Positions 45,546 through 52,473 of a stretch of DNA of 64,000 nt are shown here, one piece after another. This DNA comes from an uncultured Chryseobacterium sp. (GTDB lineage: Bacteria > Bacteroidota > Bacteroidia > Flavobacteriales > Weeksellaceae): assembly GCA_913778085.1 (NCBI GenBank), contig CAJYXJ010000021.1, forward strand, positions 53,282 to 117,281, given 5' to 3'. Numbering within the stretch: the first letter of the stretch is position 1; each line of letters opens with the position of its first letter. A model generated the notes under the pieces. It had not been told where the DNA came from. It saw nothing but the letters and a program-made list of their open reading frames with translations, and ran no database searches. The position numbers and the translations under genes are program-made.

Positions 45546-46121
45546 ATGAAAAAAATTACCTTATTTTTCCTCGTTCTATTGAATATTTTTGTTTATTCAC
45601 AGAACGATGATAAATTTCATGATACAAAAGGTGAGATTGAAGTAAACAGCGGAGGACAATTGCATTTTTCTTTACCTATTGCACTTCCTCCAGGAGTAAA
45701 AAGTGTGGCACCACAAATAAACCTGTCTTACACAAGCGGGTCAGGAAATAGCGTTGCAGGATATGGCTGGAATATAGATGGAATTACGGCAATATCGAGA
45801 ATAAGCAAAAGCATCGATAAAGATAATGCAGTTGTAGGGATTCAATTAGATTATTCTGACAAAAATATGCTATCATTAGGTACTTCAATTATTCATGAAA
45901 CAGGTCATGCTTGGGATCTTTTTACTGGTAATTATTTAAAATTTAATTCTATATCCGATATAGATGGGTTAAGAAATGATGTTATGGAGTATAGAATGTA
46001 TGAACGTGAATTAAGATATTCTCTTCCCTCATACAATAGGTCGGGTTTAAATTACAGAAATGCAGTTTACATGCGAATTATGAATAGAGGATATAACCCA
46101 GATTCATTTTTAAAATGGTAA
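45546..46121 (+). CDS. Collapsed RHS protein: SpvB-type head fused to a metallopeptidase-like toxin tip
   Basis: A 191-residue protein. Residues 1-19 are a signal peptide. Residues ~24-105 are the start of a large RHS/SpvB protein (DTKGEIEVNSGGQLHFSLP... QINLSYTSGSGNSVAGYGWNIDGITAISRI... VGIQLDYSD). Around residue 105 (nt 45,858) the sequence jumps to KNMLSLGTSIIHETGHAWDLFTGN, a zinc-protease HExxH motif (His117, Glu118, His121), and an RHS-style C-terminal tip ending NPDSFLKW. A normal protein of this kind has well over 1,000 residues between these parts. The open frame is intact, with an immunity candidate 3 bases after it. So the core was deleted in frame, probably by recombination. Toxicity is inference from family; the short protein may be exported whole. 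Confidence 0.75.
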   Translation: MKKITLFFLVLLNIFVYSQNDDKFHDTKGEIEVNSGGQLHFSLPIALPPGVKSVAPQINLSYTSGSGNSVAGYGWNIDGITAISRISKSIDKDNAVVGIQLDYSDKNMLSLGTSIIHETGHAWDLFTGNYLKFNSISDIDGLRNDVMEYRMYERELRYSLPSYNRSGLNYRNAVYMRIMNRGYNPDSFLKW

Positions 46122-46123
46122 TA

Positions 46124-46573
46124 ATGAAAAATTTGCTCTATTTATTATTTATGATTTCATTTTCTGTAATGTATTCTCAAGAAGTAACCAAACGTGAATA
46201 TGAAATTTACGGGAAAGTAATTGGTGAACAAGGTTATCAATTTTATCCTATTAATTTAGGAATACCAAGTAAGTTTAAATTGGGAATTGATGACTCTATA
46301 TATTCAAAAATTGAGAGAATGCAAATAAGGAAGTTTGACCAAAAAAAATTGTTAGAAGTTGCTTTAAAATATAGCATTAACAAAACATTTAAGATAGTTG
46401 AAGGTGATCAATATAATCAAATCTTTTTTAGTCCGATATATTTTAAAAACCAGGATGAAGCATATTTCATTTATATTTTAAAGAGTAATCGAGAAAAACC
46501 ATATTCTTACTTTTATGAAGCAAAAAGAATCGATAACAAATGGGAATTAAAAGATTATTATCTTATCAATTGA
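46124..46573 (+). CDS. Candidate immunity protein, exported
   Basis: A 149-residue protein whose start at 46124 gives a clean signal peptide (MKNLLYLLFMISFSVMYSQ). The mature part (VTKREYEIYGKVIGEQGYQFYPINLGIPSKFKLGID... IYILKSNREKPYSYFYEAKRIDNKWELKDYYLIN) is a small mixed fold that I do not recognise. It starts 3 bases after the metallopeptidase-tip gene, the classic place for an immunity gene, and the signal peptide matches a toxin acting in the periplasm or on arrival from outside. Immunity is inferred only from position. It is AT-rich, like the toxin tip. Confidence 0.65.
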   Translation: MKNLLYLLFMISFSVMYSQEVTKREYEIYGKVIGEQGYQFYPINLGIPSKFKLGIDDSIYSKIERMQIRKFDQKKLLEVALKYSINKTFKIVEGDQYNQIFFSPIYFKNQDEAYFIYILKSNREKPYSYFYEAKRIDNKWELKDYYLIN

Positions 46574-46617
46574 TATCCACCTTTGTATGAAGAATAAAAC
46601 AATAATCTAGGCACCTG

Positions 46618-46930
46618 ATGGAAGATGAATTAAAGAGGATGGAAGCATACCATCTACGACACCGAAAGGAGAGACCCCTCCAAAAGTCTGGAGACCCTCT
46701 AGTTAGATATTCTGGACCTGGGCAAGACGGACAAAACTGTGGCGAAGATAGTGTAGACAGCGTAAACAAGAGTATGTCATTAGTCTGTCTGACACAAATG
46801 CCATAGATTCTATTTTAGGATATTTAGTAAAAGGAGATAATATTAGTAATTTGTTCGTATGATTAAACCATCTGCACCAGCCTAAAACTTCTTTTAAAGT
46901 TTATGATAGTGAAGAAGCTACGTAGGGAAA
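46618..46930 (+). pseudogene. Decayed RHS/toxin coding remnant
   Basis: Coding traces are spread over frames. One frame reads RKQEYVISLSDTNAIDSILG, then YLVKGDNISNLFV, and meets a TGA at 46860-46862. It resumes as LNHLHQPKTSFKVYDSEEA. A one-base frame change near 46920 would join it to the next gene (YVGKMKIEAYELY). The short open frame at 46618-46806 is probably part of this wreck. No intact gene is credible here. Confidence 0.5.
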
Positions 46931-47410
46931 ATGAAAATTGAGGCATACGAACTATATACAGATCCAGTCACTAATGAACAAGGACTTCATATAGAATTAA
47001 AATTTACAAGTGAGTCAAAAAAATACTCTGACTATAAATGGGTTCAGACCGTAGGTACAAATGATCCTGATGGAGGGAGTGGCAAATTTACAATGTATAA
47101 TGATCCCCATAGAGTTGGCGGAAATAACGGTCCATTTTATTATGCTAAGAGTACTAATCCTGAATATGGTTCTCTAATAAGAAACGGAAATAAACATGTA
47201 TTTACAGATAGTCCAACCAGAGCTAGACAAGCAACTACAATTGGTTGGAGAGCTGAATTGTCATTAGTCGGTTTTAACAGTAGTGGAGCTCACGCTGTAC
47301 ACACATTATATTATGGGTTTAATTTATATCCATCAGGCCATAGTCTCACAATGCCTCTTATAAGTATTCCGTATAGAAATAATTATTGGTGGTTAAAAAA
47401 TAGAATATGA
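46931..47410 (+). CDS. Orphan RHS-type C-terminal tip (putative toxin), 5' end decayed
   Basis: 159 residues with an ATG but no signal peptide. It reads like the C-terminal tip of a polymorphic toxin: HIELKFTSESKKYSDYKWVQTVGTNDPDGGSG, then FYYAKSTNPEYG, TDSPTRARQATTIGWRAELSLVGFNSSGAHAVHTLYYGF. The upstream frame (SFKVYDSEEA) continues into it after a single-base frame change near 46920, so the present ATG is probably internal to a longer lost gene. The next gene overlaps it by 4 bases (ATGA), an immunity-type arrangement. Activity is unknown. I recognise the pattern from RHS tips in Bacteroidota, but no named family. Confidence 0.55.
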   Translation: MKIEAYELYTDPVTNEQGLHIELKFTSESKKYSDYKWVQTVGTNDPDGGSGKFTMYNDPHRVGGNNGPFYYAKSTNPEYGSLIRNGNKHVFTDSPTRARQATTIGWRAELSLVGFNSSGAHAVHTLYYGFNLYPSGHSLTMPLISIPYRNNYWWLKNRI

Positions 47411-47871
47411 AAAATTTACTTATTGCTTTACTTATATTGTTTTTAGGTTGTTCTAAAAAAGAAACTGAAAATATTGATGTTTTTCAAATAACTGTAAGAT
47501 ATACAGGGCATGAAAACTCTCCATCGAGACGAATTATTCTTTCAAATAAAAAGCGGAATGAGAAGATTTTCCCGGAGGTCAATTATCAAGTAGAAAAAGA
47601 AGATTTGATGAAAATCGAAGAAATTTCTTACTCAAAAATGAAAGAATTCAATAATGGTTTGTTGGTATTAGTTCAAATAAATAAAGATAACAAGATTCAA
47701 AGATATTTTTTCAATAAGAATGATGGTGTTGAGATTTTAGATAAAATAAAAAAAATAACTTCACATTACAATAACGATCGATTAGATGCTGATCTTTCTG
47801 ATCTACAATTAAAAACTAAAAATACAAATAAGCAAAATTGGTATAATAGTGTAGAGAATATAAGACGGTAA
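47407..47871 (+). CDS. Candidate immunity lipoprotein
   Basis: A 154-residue lipoprotein: the signal LIALLILFLGCSKKE has a lipobox with Cys15. The mature part (NIDVFQITVRYTGHENSPSRRIILSNKKRNEKIFPEVNYQVEKEDLMKIEEISYSKMKEF) is a beta-rich region and then a Lys/Asn-rich helical tail. It overlaps the orphan tip by 4 bases (ATGA), so translation is coupled, as expected for an immunity protein. Function is inference from position; no family is recognised. A strong Rho-independent terminator follows near 47,963. Confidence 0.65.
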   Translation: MKNLLIALLILFLGCSKKETENIDVFQITVRYTGHENSPSRRIILSNKKRNEKIFPEVNYQVEKEDLMKIEEISYSKMKEFNNGLLVLVQINKDNKIQRYFFNKNDGVEILDKIKKITSHYNNDRLDADLSDLQLKTKNTNKQNWYNSVENIRR

Positions 47872-47962
47872 AATTATGTTAAAGAATAAGATATTGGTTA
47901 AACAAGAAGAAAAAAGTATAGATCGGTGTTGACGGTCTTAAAATTAGTAAAACTATTATATT

Positions 47963-47996
47963 AGCAAAAGCAGGAATTCCTGCTTTTGCTTTTTTT
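47963..47996 (+). terminator. Terminator after the lipoprotein gene
   Basis: AGCAAAAGCAGGAATTCCTG is an almost perfect palindrome at 47963-47990 whose second arm is CAGGAATTCCTGCTTTTGCT; seven T follow. A strong Rho-independent terminator. Confidence 0.88.
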
Positions 47997-48118
47997 AATA
48001 TTGATTTAAAAAATGTTGACATTTTAAGCCGAAATAAACAGATAAAATTACAAAAGCCGAAAACTTTTTTAACTTCAATAATGCATACATTTATTGAAAA
48101 CATCTAAAAATTAATTCT

Positions 48119-48727
48119 ATGGGACTATTTGAAAAATTTCTTAGAAAATTACAATCAGATGATGATTTGACCAATATTGAAAAAACTGCGGAAATGTTAG
48201 ATGAAAATATTTTCTGGAATATAATCGAAAATTCATTAAAAAACACTGTTAATCAAACAGAACAAGAGGCTTTCTTAATAAATAAAATTGAGGAATTAAC
48301 TCCAAAAGAAATTATAGGTTTTCGTTTAAGAACAGATAAATTGCTGTATGATACTTACAATTCAAAAATGTGGTGCGCAGCATATATTATGAATGATGGT
48401 AGCTCGGATGATCTATTTGAATATTTTAGAAATTGGATTATATCAAGAGGAAAAGAGGTTTATTATAAAGCAAAAGAAAATCCAGATACCCTTATCAGTC
48501 AAAAAGAAGAAAGTGAAGATGAAATGTTTGAATTTGAAAGTTTTTGATATGTTGCACTGGAAGCATTTAGTAAAAAGACAGGAAAGAACCTATATAATTT
48601 TATAGACCATGAAAATTTCAAAACTGCTGAAGGAAGTTATCCTAAATTCGAATTTGATTGGGACGAAGAAAATCCTCAAAGTATGAAAAGACTTTGTCCT
48701 CAATTATTTGAACATTTTTGGAGTTAA
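48119..48727 (+). pseudogene. DUF4240-family gene with an in-frame TGA
   Basis: Residues 1-142 (MGLFEKFLRKLQSDDDL... FWNIIENSLKNT... KMWCAAYIMNDGSSDDLFEYFRNWIISRGKEVYYKAKENPDTL) are a DUF4240 domain. A TGA at 48545-48547 stops it after ...EFESF. The same frame continues for another 59 codons with family-like sequence (YVALEAFSKKTGKNLYNFIDH, then FDWDEENPQSMKRLCPQLFEHFWS) to a normal TAA at 48725-48727. The likely original codon at the break is TGG, changed to TGA. So this is a recently broken gene, a TGA read-through or a sequence error. DUF4240 genes are common near polymorphic-toxin cassettes. Confidence 0.8.
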
Positions 48728-48747
48728 ACAAAATGTATATATGTTAG

Positions 48748-48788
48748 AAAAAATCCCCGCGATTGCGAGGATAAAAACTAATAACCAT
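48748..48788 (+). repeat. Hairpin element (copy of 44648-44686)
   Basis: It reads AAAATCCCCGCGATTGCGAG, then GATAAAAACTAATAACCAT. The CCCCGC/GCGAGG arms pair. The ACTAATAACCAT tail and the flanks ATCCCC and GGATAAAA are the same as in the other copy at 44648, which is on the opposite strand. A short peptide frame (MKTQIKHENRMQK) begins right at the CCATG but cannot be called a gene. Confidence 0.6.
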
Positions 48789-48900
48789 GAAAACTCAAAT
48801 TAAACATGAGAATCGTATGCAAAAATAGATCAAATTATTTTTATTTGTTCTATAAATTATTTAGGTAAAGTAATTCGATGAGAATTTAAGCTTTGAAAAA

Positions 48901-49098
48901 TCAATATTTTTTTTCCTTCTGCATTCTGAAAAGAAATTCATTACGATCTTCTATATTTAATTTAAGGATATGATCAAAGGAATTCATAGTAACGCCATTA
49001 TGGCCACCGTCTTTTTTAAATTGCTCAGTTACAATTTTTAGTATAGCTATTTCCTTTTCTTGTTGATTATCTGTAAACTTCCCTGAAAATGTATCCAT
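48901..49098 (-). CDS. Small hypothetical protein beside the IS3 relic
   Basis: A 65-residue minus-strand frame, MDTFSGKFTDNQQEKEIAILKIVTEQF and so on, ending FLFRMQKEKKY. It is soluble and acidic then basic, with no recognised domain. It ends 42 bp from the transposase gene, divergent from it. It may be a passenger or a host gene interrupted by the element. Composition and lack of alternatives make it a moderate call. Confidence 0.5.
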   Translation of the reverse strand: MDTFSGKFTDNQQEKEIAILKIVTEQFKKDGGHNGVTMNSFDHILKLNIEDRNEFLFRMQKEKKY

Positions 49099-49140
49099 TT
49101 AAAGATAGAGTTTTTGCTTTAAAAAACTTTAAATTTAAAT

Positions 49141-49407
49141 ATGAAAAAGAGTAAGTATTCAGAGAGTCAGGTTTTTGGAATTTTAAGAGAACAAGAACTT
49201 GGAAAGAGTGTGATAGAAATATGCCGTAATCACGGCATTACACAAGGTACTTTTTATCGCTGGAAGAATAAATATTCGGGAATGGAAAGTTCGGATATTC
49301 AAAAAATGCGGGATCTGGAATCCGAAAATTCTAGGCTTAAGAAACTTTATGCCGAAAGATGTTTAGAGATTGAAGCTTTAAAAGATGTGCTGTCAAAAAA
49401 GTGGTAA
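49141..49407 (+). CDS. IS3-family transposase OrfA
   Basis: 88 residues with the IS3 OrfA helix-turn-helix (KYSESQVFGILREQELGKSVIEICRNHGITQGTFYRWKNKYSGM) and a C-terminal coiled coil (MRDLESENSRLKKLYAERCLEIEALKDVL). It overlaps OrfB by 7 bases, the usual site for programmed -1 frameshifting to make OrfAB. The sizes fit the IS407 subgroup of IS3. It is intact, but OrfB is broken, so the element cannot move by itself. Confidence 0.9.
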   Translation: MKKSKYSESQVFGILREQELGKSVIEICRNHGITQGTFYRWKNKYSGMESSDIQKMRDLESENSRLKKLYAERCLEIEALKDVLSKKW

Positions 49408-50231
49408 AGCCTTCTGGACAGCGTGAAATTGTCAACTTTATCCGAGATAAATACAATTTAAGTGAGAGGAAAAGTTGTTTAACAATTGGTATCAGCAGGC
49501 GCAGCTATCGGTACAAAAGCAGAAAGAACGACGATGAATTAATTGATGCTCTGACAAGACTTTCGCAAGAGCATCCAGGTTATGGTTTTTGGAAGCTATA
49601 TCATAAACTTAGGGATTTGGGATATATTTGGAATCATAAACGGGTTCATAGAGTTTATGTGTCCTTAAAAATGAGCATTCGCAGGAGAGTAAGAAAAAGA
49701 CTTCCTACCAGAATCAAAGAAAATATCAGTATTCCATTGGAACCTGATGAATGCTGGAGTATGGATTTTATGAGTGATAGTTTATATGATGGGAGAAGAT
49801 TCAGGATATTAAATATTGCTGATGATTATAATCGGGAATTATTGTCAATGGAAATTGATACAAGCATCTGCTCTGCAAGAGTAGTGAGGGTTTTGGATCA
49901 TTTAAAACAACAGGGACGTAAGCCTAAACACATAAGAGTTGACAATGGTCCTGAGTTTATATCCAAAAACCTTCAGCTATGGGCTCAGGAAAATAAAATA
50001 GAGATCCATTATATACAACCTGGGAAACCTACATAAAACAGCCTTATTGAAAGATTAAATAAAAGCTGTAGAAATGAACTTCTTAACATGTATGTCTTCA
50101 AAAATCTACAGGATGCGGAAGAAAAAGCAAATCAGTGGTGGATAGAATACAATTATAACAGACACCACGAAGCGTTAGGAAATATAAGCCCTAAAAAATA
50201 CAAACAAAAAATGAAAGAATCTATCATTTAG
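49401..50231 (+). pseudogene. IS3-family transposase OrfB with a nonsense mutation
   Basis: A DDE (rve) integrase of 276 residues with an in-frame TAA at 50034-50036. The catalytic residues are D in WSMDFMSD, D in DNGPEF and E in SLIERLNKS. At the break the conserved PGKPTQNSLIERLN reads PGKPT-stop-NSLIERLN: a CAA (Gln) codon became TAA. The frame then continues intact (NELLNMYVFKNLQDAEEKANQWWIEYNYNRHHEALGNISPKKY) to a stop at 50229-50231. Confidence 0.88.
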
Positions 50232-50487
50232 AATGGTCACAAAATTGGGTAGCTTACACTTTCATTCATCTGTTGTGTTAAATAGTAGTATAATTTTAAC
50301 CAAATAATTAAAATTAGTTAATTATTAATTTAACACAAAATTAATTTTGAGATATGTAAAAAAAAGTTATTTTTGATAAAAAATTAATAACAGACATGGA
50401 AATTAAATGATTAAATAATAATTTGGTAAAGAGTTTTCTTCTCTTTAAAATTTATTCACTTTTTCTACAAAAAACCACGCAATATTT

Positions 50488-52344
50488 ATGAATAAAATAT
50501 TTACGGTGATCACTTTTTTAGTGTGTTCCCATTTTTTTTCCCAAACTACCGTTTTTGGAGGGGTTGCCGGACTTTCTTTCCGGAAGAATAATATTAAGGA
50601 CAGTATTGTTCCAACAGATACTTTAACAGACCGATTGATGAATTATCATTTGGTTAAAGATCCTGTCCACGGGACATTTTTTAAGAAGGTGGATGGAAAT
50701 TTGAATCAACCTTCATTGTTTTTTGTAAGCAATAAATTTGGAGGTAATAATAAAAAGGTCTACGGAAAAATAGGAAGTTCAGTAATCAGCAGTTTGGGCA
50801 TTGATGATTTTTCGGATACCTTAAGAATAAACAGTCCACAGCTAAGTTCGAAAATTCTAACCTTTACCAAAACCGATATGGGCAATAAGATTAATCCTAT
50901 TGTTCTTTTGAATAAAAAGACGGATCCTATGTTACTTATTCCTGAGGTTCTGGTATTTGATAATAATCTTTCCACGATTGACAAGCAAAAAATAGAAACT
51001 TATCTTTCCGTGAAGTATGGTATTACCATAAACGACATTTCAGAGAACAATTATGTTTCTTCTGCGGGTGATATTCTGTGGGATTCCAAAAAAAATAAAA
51101 ATTATAATCTAAGGATTACAGGATTAGGTAGGGATGATGCCTTTGGTCTTTATCAGAAACAGTCAAAAAATTCTGAAGATGAGCATATTATTATGTCTTT
51201 GAATACATTAAAGGCAACCAACTATCAGAATCAAGAAACTTTAAATCCCGGAACTTTCCTTTTGTGGGGTGATAATAACCAGTCTCTTAGTTTTAGAGAG
51301 GCAGATTTACTTTCTGCACATCCTAGAAGGGATATGTTCAGAATGTGGAAAGCACAGATAAAAAATTCAGCAGTCCAGCCTGTCAAAACTCATGTTTACC
51401 TTAGTCTTGCGGGGCTTTCTCCAAGTGATAAGGTACTGTTAAGATTGTTTGCAAATGAAAGCAATTATCAGAATGATATTTCTACTGATATTTTAGGAGA
51501 AAAAATCGGAGATCAATATGTCTTCAAAGATATTATGTGGGACATTGATCACAATGGCACAGAGTATTTTACTTTCAACTTACAAGATGCTCAAAGTGAA
51601 CTGAACATCCAGATGGTGAGTACCTGCTCTGATTTAGGAAGCGGGATCGTAAAGATTTCTGTTCCTGCAGATCTTTTTCCTTTCACCTATTCCTTAATAA
51701 GTCTGAGCAGTAATCAAACGGTTGTGACTCCAACCTCAGGAAGTACCAATCCGATTGTCTTTAATAATCTGTTACCGGACAATTACAAACTCATTATCCA
51801 GAAACCCGGACAAATTAATATTGTGCGAACATTTGACCTGGAAGGGATTGCAAATCAGAATATTAATGACCATTATGTTTGGCAGGGAAGCCCTATAGAA
51901 TTGGATTTGAATACAGAATCCTACCAGTATGTTCTGACTTCACCGACAGGTCAGACGAGCAGTACAGCCCCTTTCCTGTTAAACGGCACAGGAAACTATC
52001 AGCTTAAAATAAAAAATAAGCTGAACTGTGAAGTTAATAAGTCACTTTCGGTATTAAGCCAGGCGGACTATGATGCTTTACAGAGTACTTCCCTATTCAA
52101 GAATATAAGTGTGTCTCCTAATCCATCTCACGACGGAAACCTTACTGTAAAAGTTGAGCTAAAATCCATTAAACCTCTTACTGTAAAGATATTCAACAGT
52201 TTGGGCGTTCTTGTCAAACAAGGACAATACAGTCCTGCTACAGACTTTAATATTCCAATGAATATTCCTCCTGTTGTAGGCTATTATAATATTAAAATAT
52301 TTATTCCTGAAGAAGGCAAAGGCATTAATTTCCTTATTAATTAA
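50488..52344 (+). CDS. T9SS sorting-domain protein preceding the RHS gene
   Basis: A 618-residue secreted protein. The signal peptide is residues 1-19 (FLVCSHFFSQ). The region ~150-320 (IETYLSVKYGITINDISENNYVSSAGDILWDSKKNKNYNLRITGLGRDDAFGLYQKQSKN) is a DUF8202-like domain found in many T9SS proteins. The C-terminus (LFKNISVSPNPSHDGNLTVKVELKS... VGYYNIKIFIPEEGKGINFLIN) is a type IX sorting tail. It is 12 bp before the signal-peptide start of the RHS gene, so it is likely cotranscribed and may be a surface partner or anchor for it. Molecular role is unknown. Confidence 0.82.
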   Translation: MNKIFTVITFLVCSHFFSQTTVFGGVAGLSFRKNNIKDSIVPTDTLTDRLMNYHLVKDPVHGTFFKKVDGNLNQPSLFFVSNKFGGNNKKVYGKIGSSVISSLGIDDFSDTLRINSPQLSSKILTFTKTDMGNKINPIVLLNKKTDPMLLIPEVLVFDNNLSTIDKQKIETYLSVKYGITINDISENNYVSSAGDILWDSKKNKNYNLRITGLGRDDAFGLYQKQSKNSEDEHIIMSLNTLKATNYQNQETLNPGTFLLWGDNNQSLSFREADLLSAHPRRDMFRMWKAQIKNSAVQPVKTHVYLSLAGLSPSDKVLLRLFANESNYQNDISTDILGEKIGDQYVFKDIMWDIDHNGTEYFTFNLQDAQSELNIQMVSTCSDLGSGIVKISVPADLFPFTYSLISLSSNQTVVTPTSGSTNPIVFNNLLPDNYKLIIQKPGQINIVRTFDLEGIANQNINDHYVWQGSPIELDLNTESYQYVLTSPTGQTSSTAPFLLNGTGNYQLKIKNKLNCEVNKSLSVLSQADYDALQSTSLFKNISVSPNPSHDGNLTVKVELKSIKPLTVKIFNSLGVLVKQGQYSPATDFNIPMNIPPVVGYYNIKIFIPEEGKGINFLIN

Positions 52345-52356
52345 AAACACTAATCC

Positions 52357-52473
52357 ATGAATTTTCCTTTTAAAAAATTATTGTCCGGAAACAAGAAACT
52401 TGAAATGCTTCCGGTTTTCATTCCCGTTGTGCTATCGTTATGCAGCTGGACTTTTTACACGGTCACCCCATAG
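52357..52473 (+). other. Out-of-frame signal peptide of the RHS gene
   Basis: An ATG at 52357 opens a 38-codon frame, MNFPFKKLLSGNKKLEMLPV followed by a hydrophobic FIPVVLSLCSW core and TFYTVTP, ending at TAG 52471-52473. It is a clear signal sequence. The next frame (+1) carries the RHS protein from HRNTVHERNVNNHREY. Removing one C from the C4 run at 52466-52469 would join them. The long frame's own upstream start (TTG at 52400) has no signal sequence. Confidence 0.7.

Larger units (their letters stand above)
49141..50258 (+). mobile_element. IS3-family insertion-sequence relic
   Basis: OrfA and broken OrfB of an IS3 (IS407-like) element. The probable right end is at 50231-50258 (GAATGGTCACAAAATTGGG, then TAGCTTACA). 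Its counterpart (beginning TGTAAGCTACCC) is not seen upstream of OrfA. The left end is therefore lost or decayed. Confidence 0.7.

Noticed and set aside
47879-48103. A 74-residue open frame on the minus strand
   Set aside because: It covers a strong terminator hairpin and is low-complexity.
48545-48547. TGA as selenocysteine or a programmed read-through
   Set aside because: The residue expected is Trp, no selenocysteine hairpin is apparent and no known case exists in this family.
52400-52470. The TTG-started N-terminus (KCFRFSFPLCYRYAAG) as the true RHS start
   Set aside because: It is the shifted reading of a real signal peptide and uses an unusual start codon.
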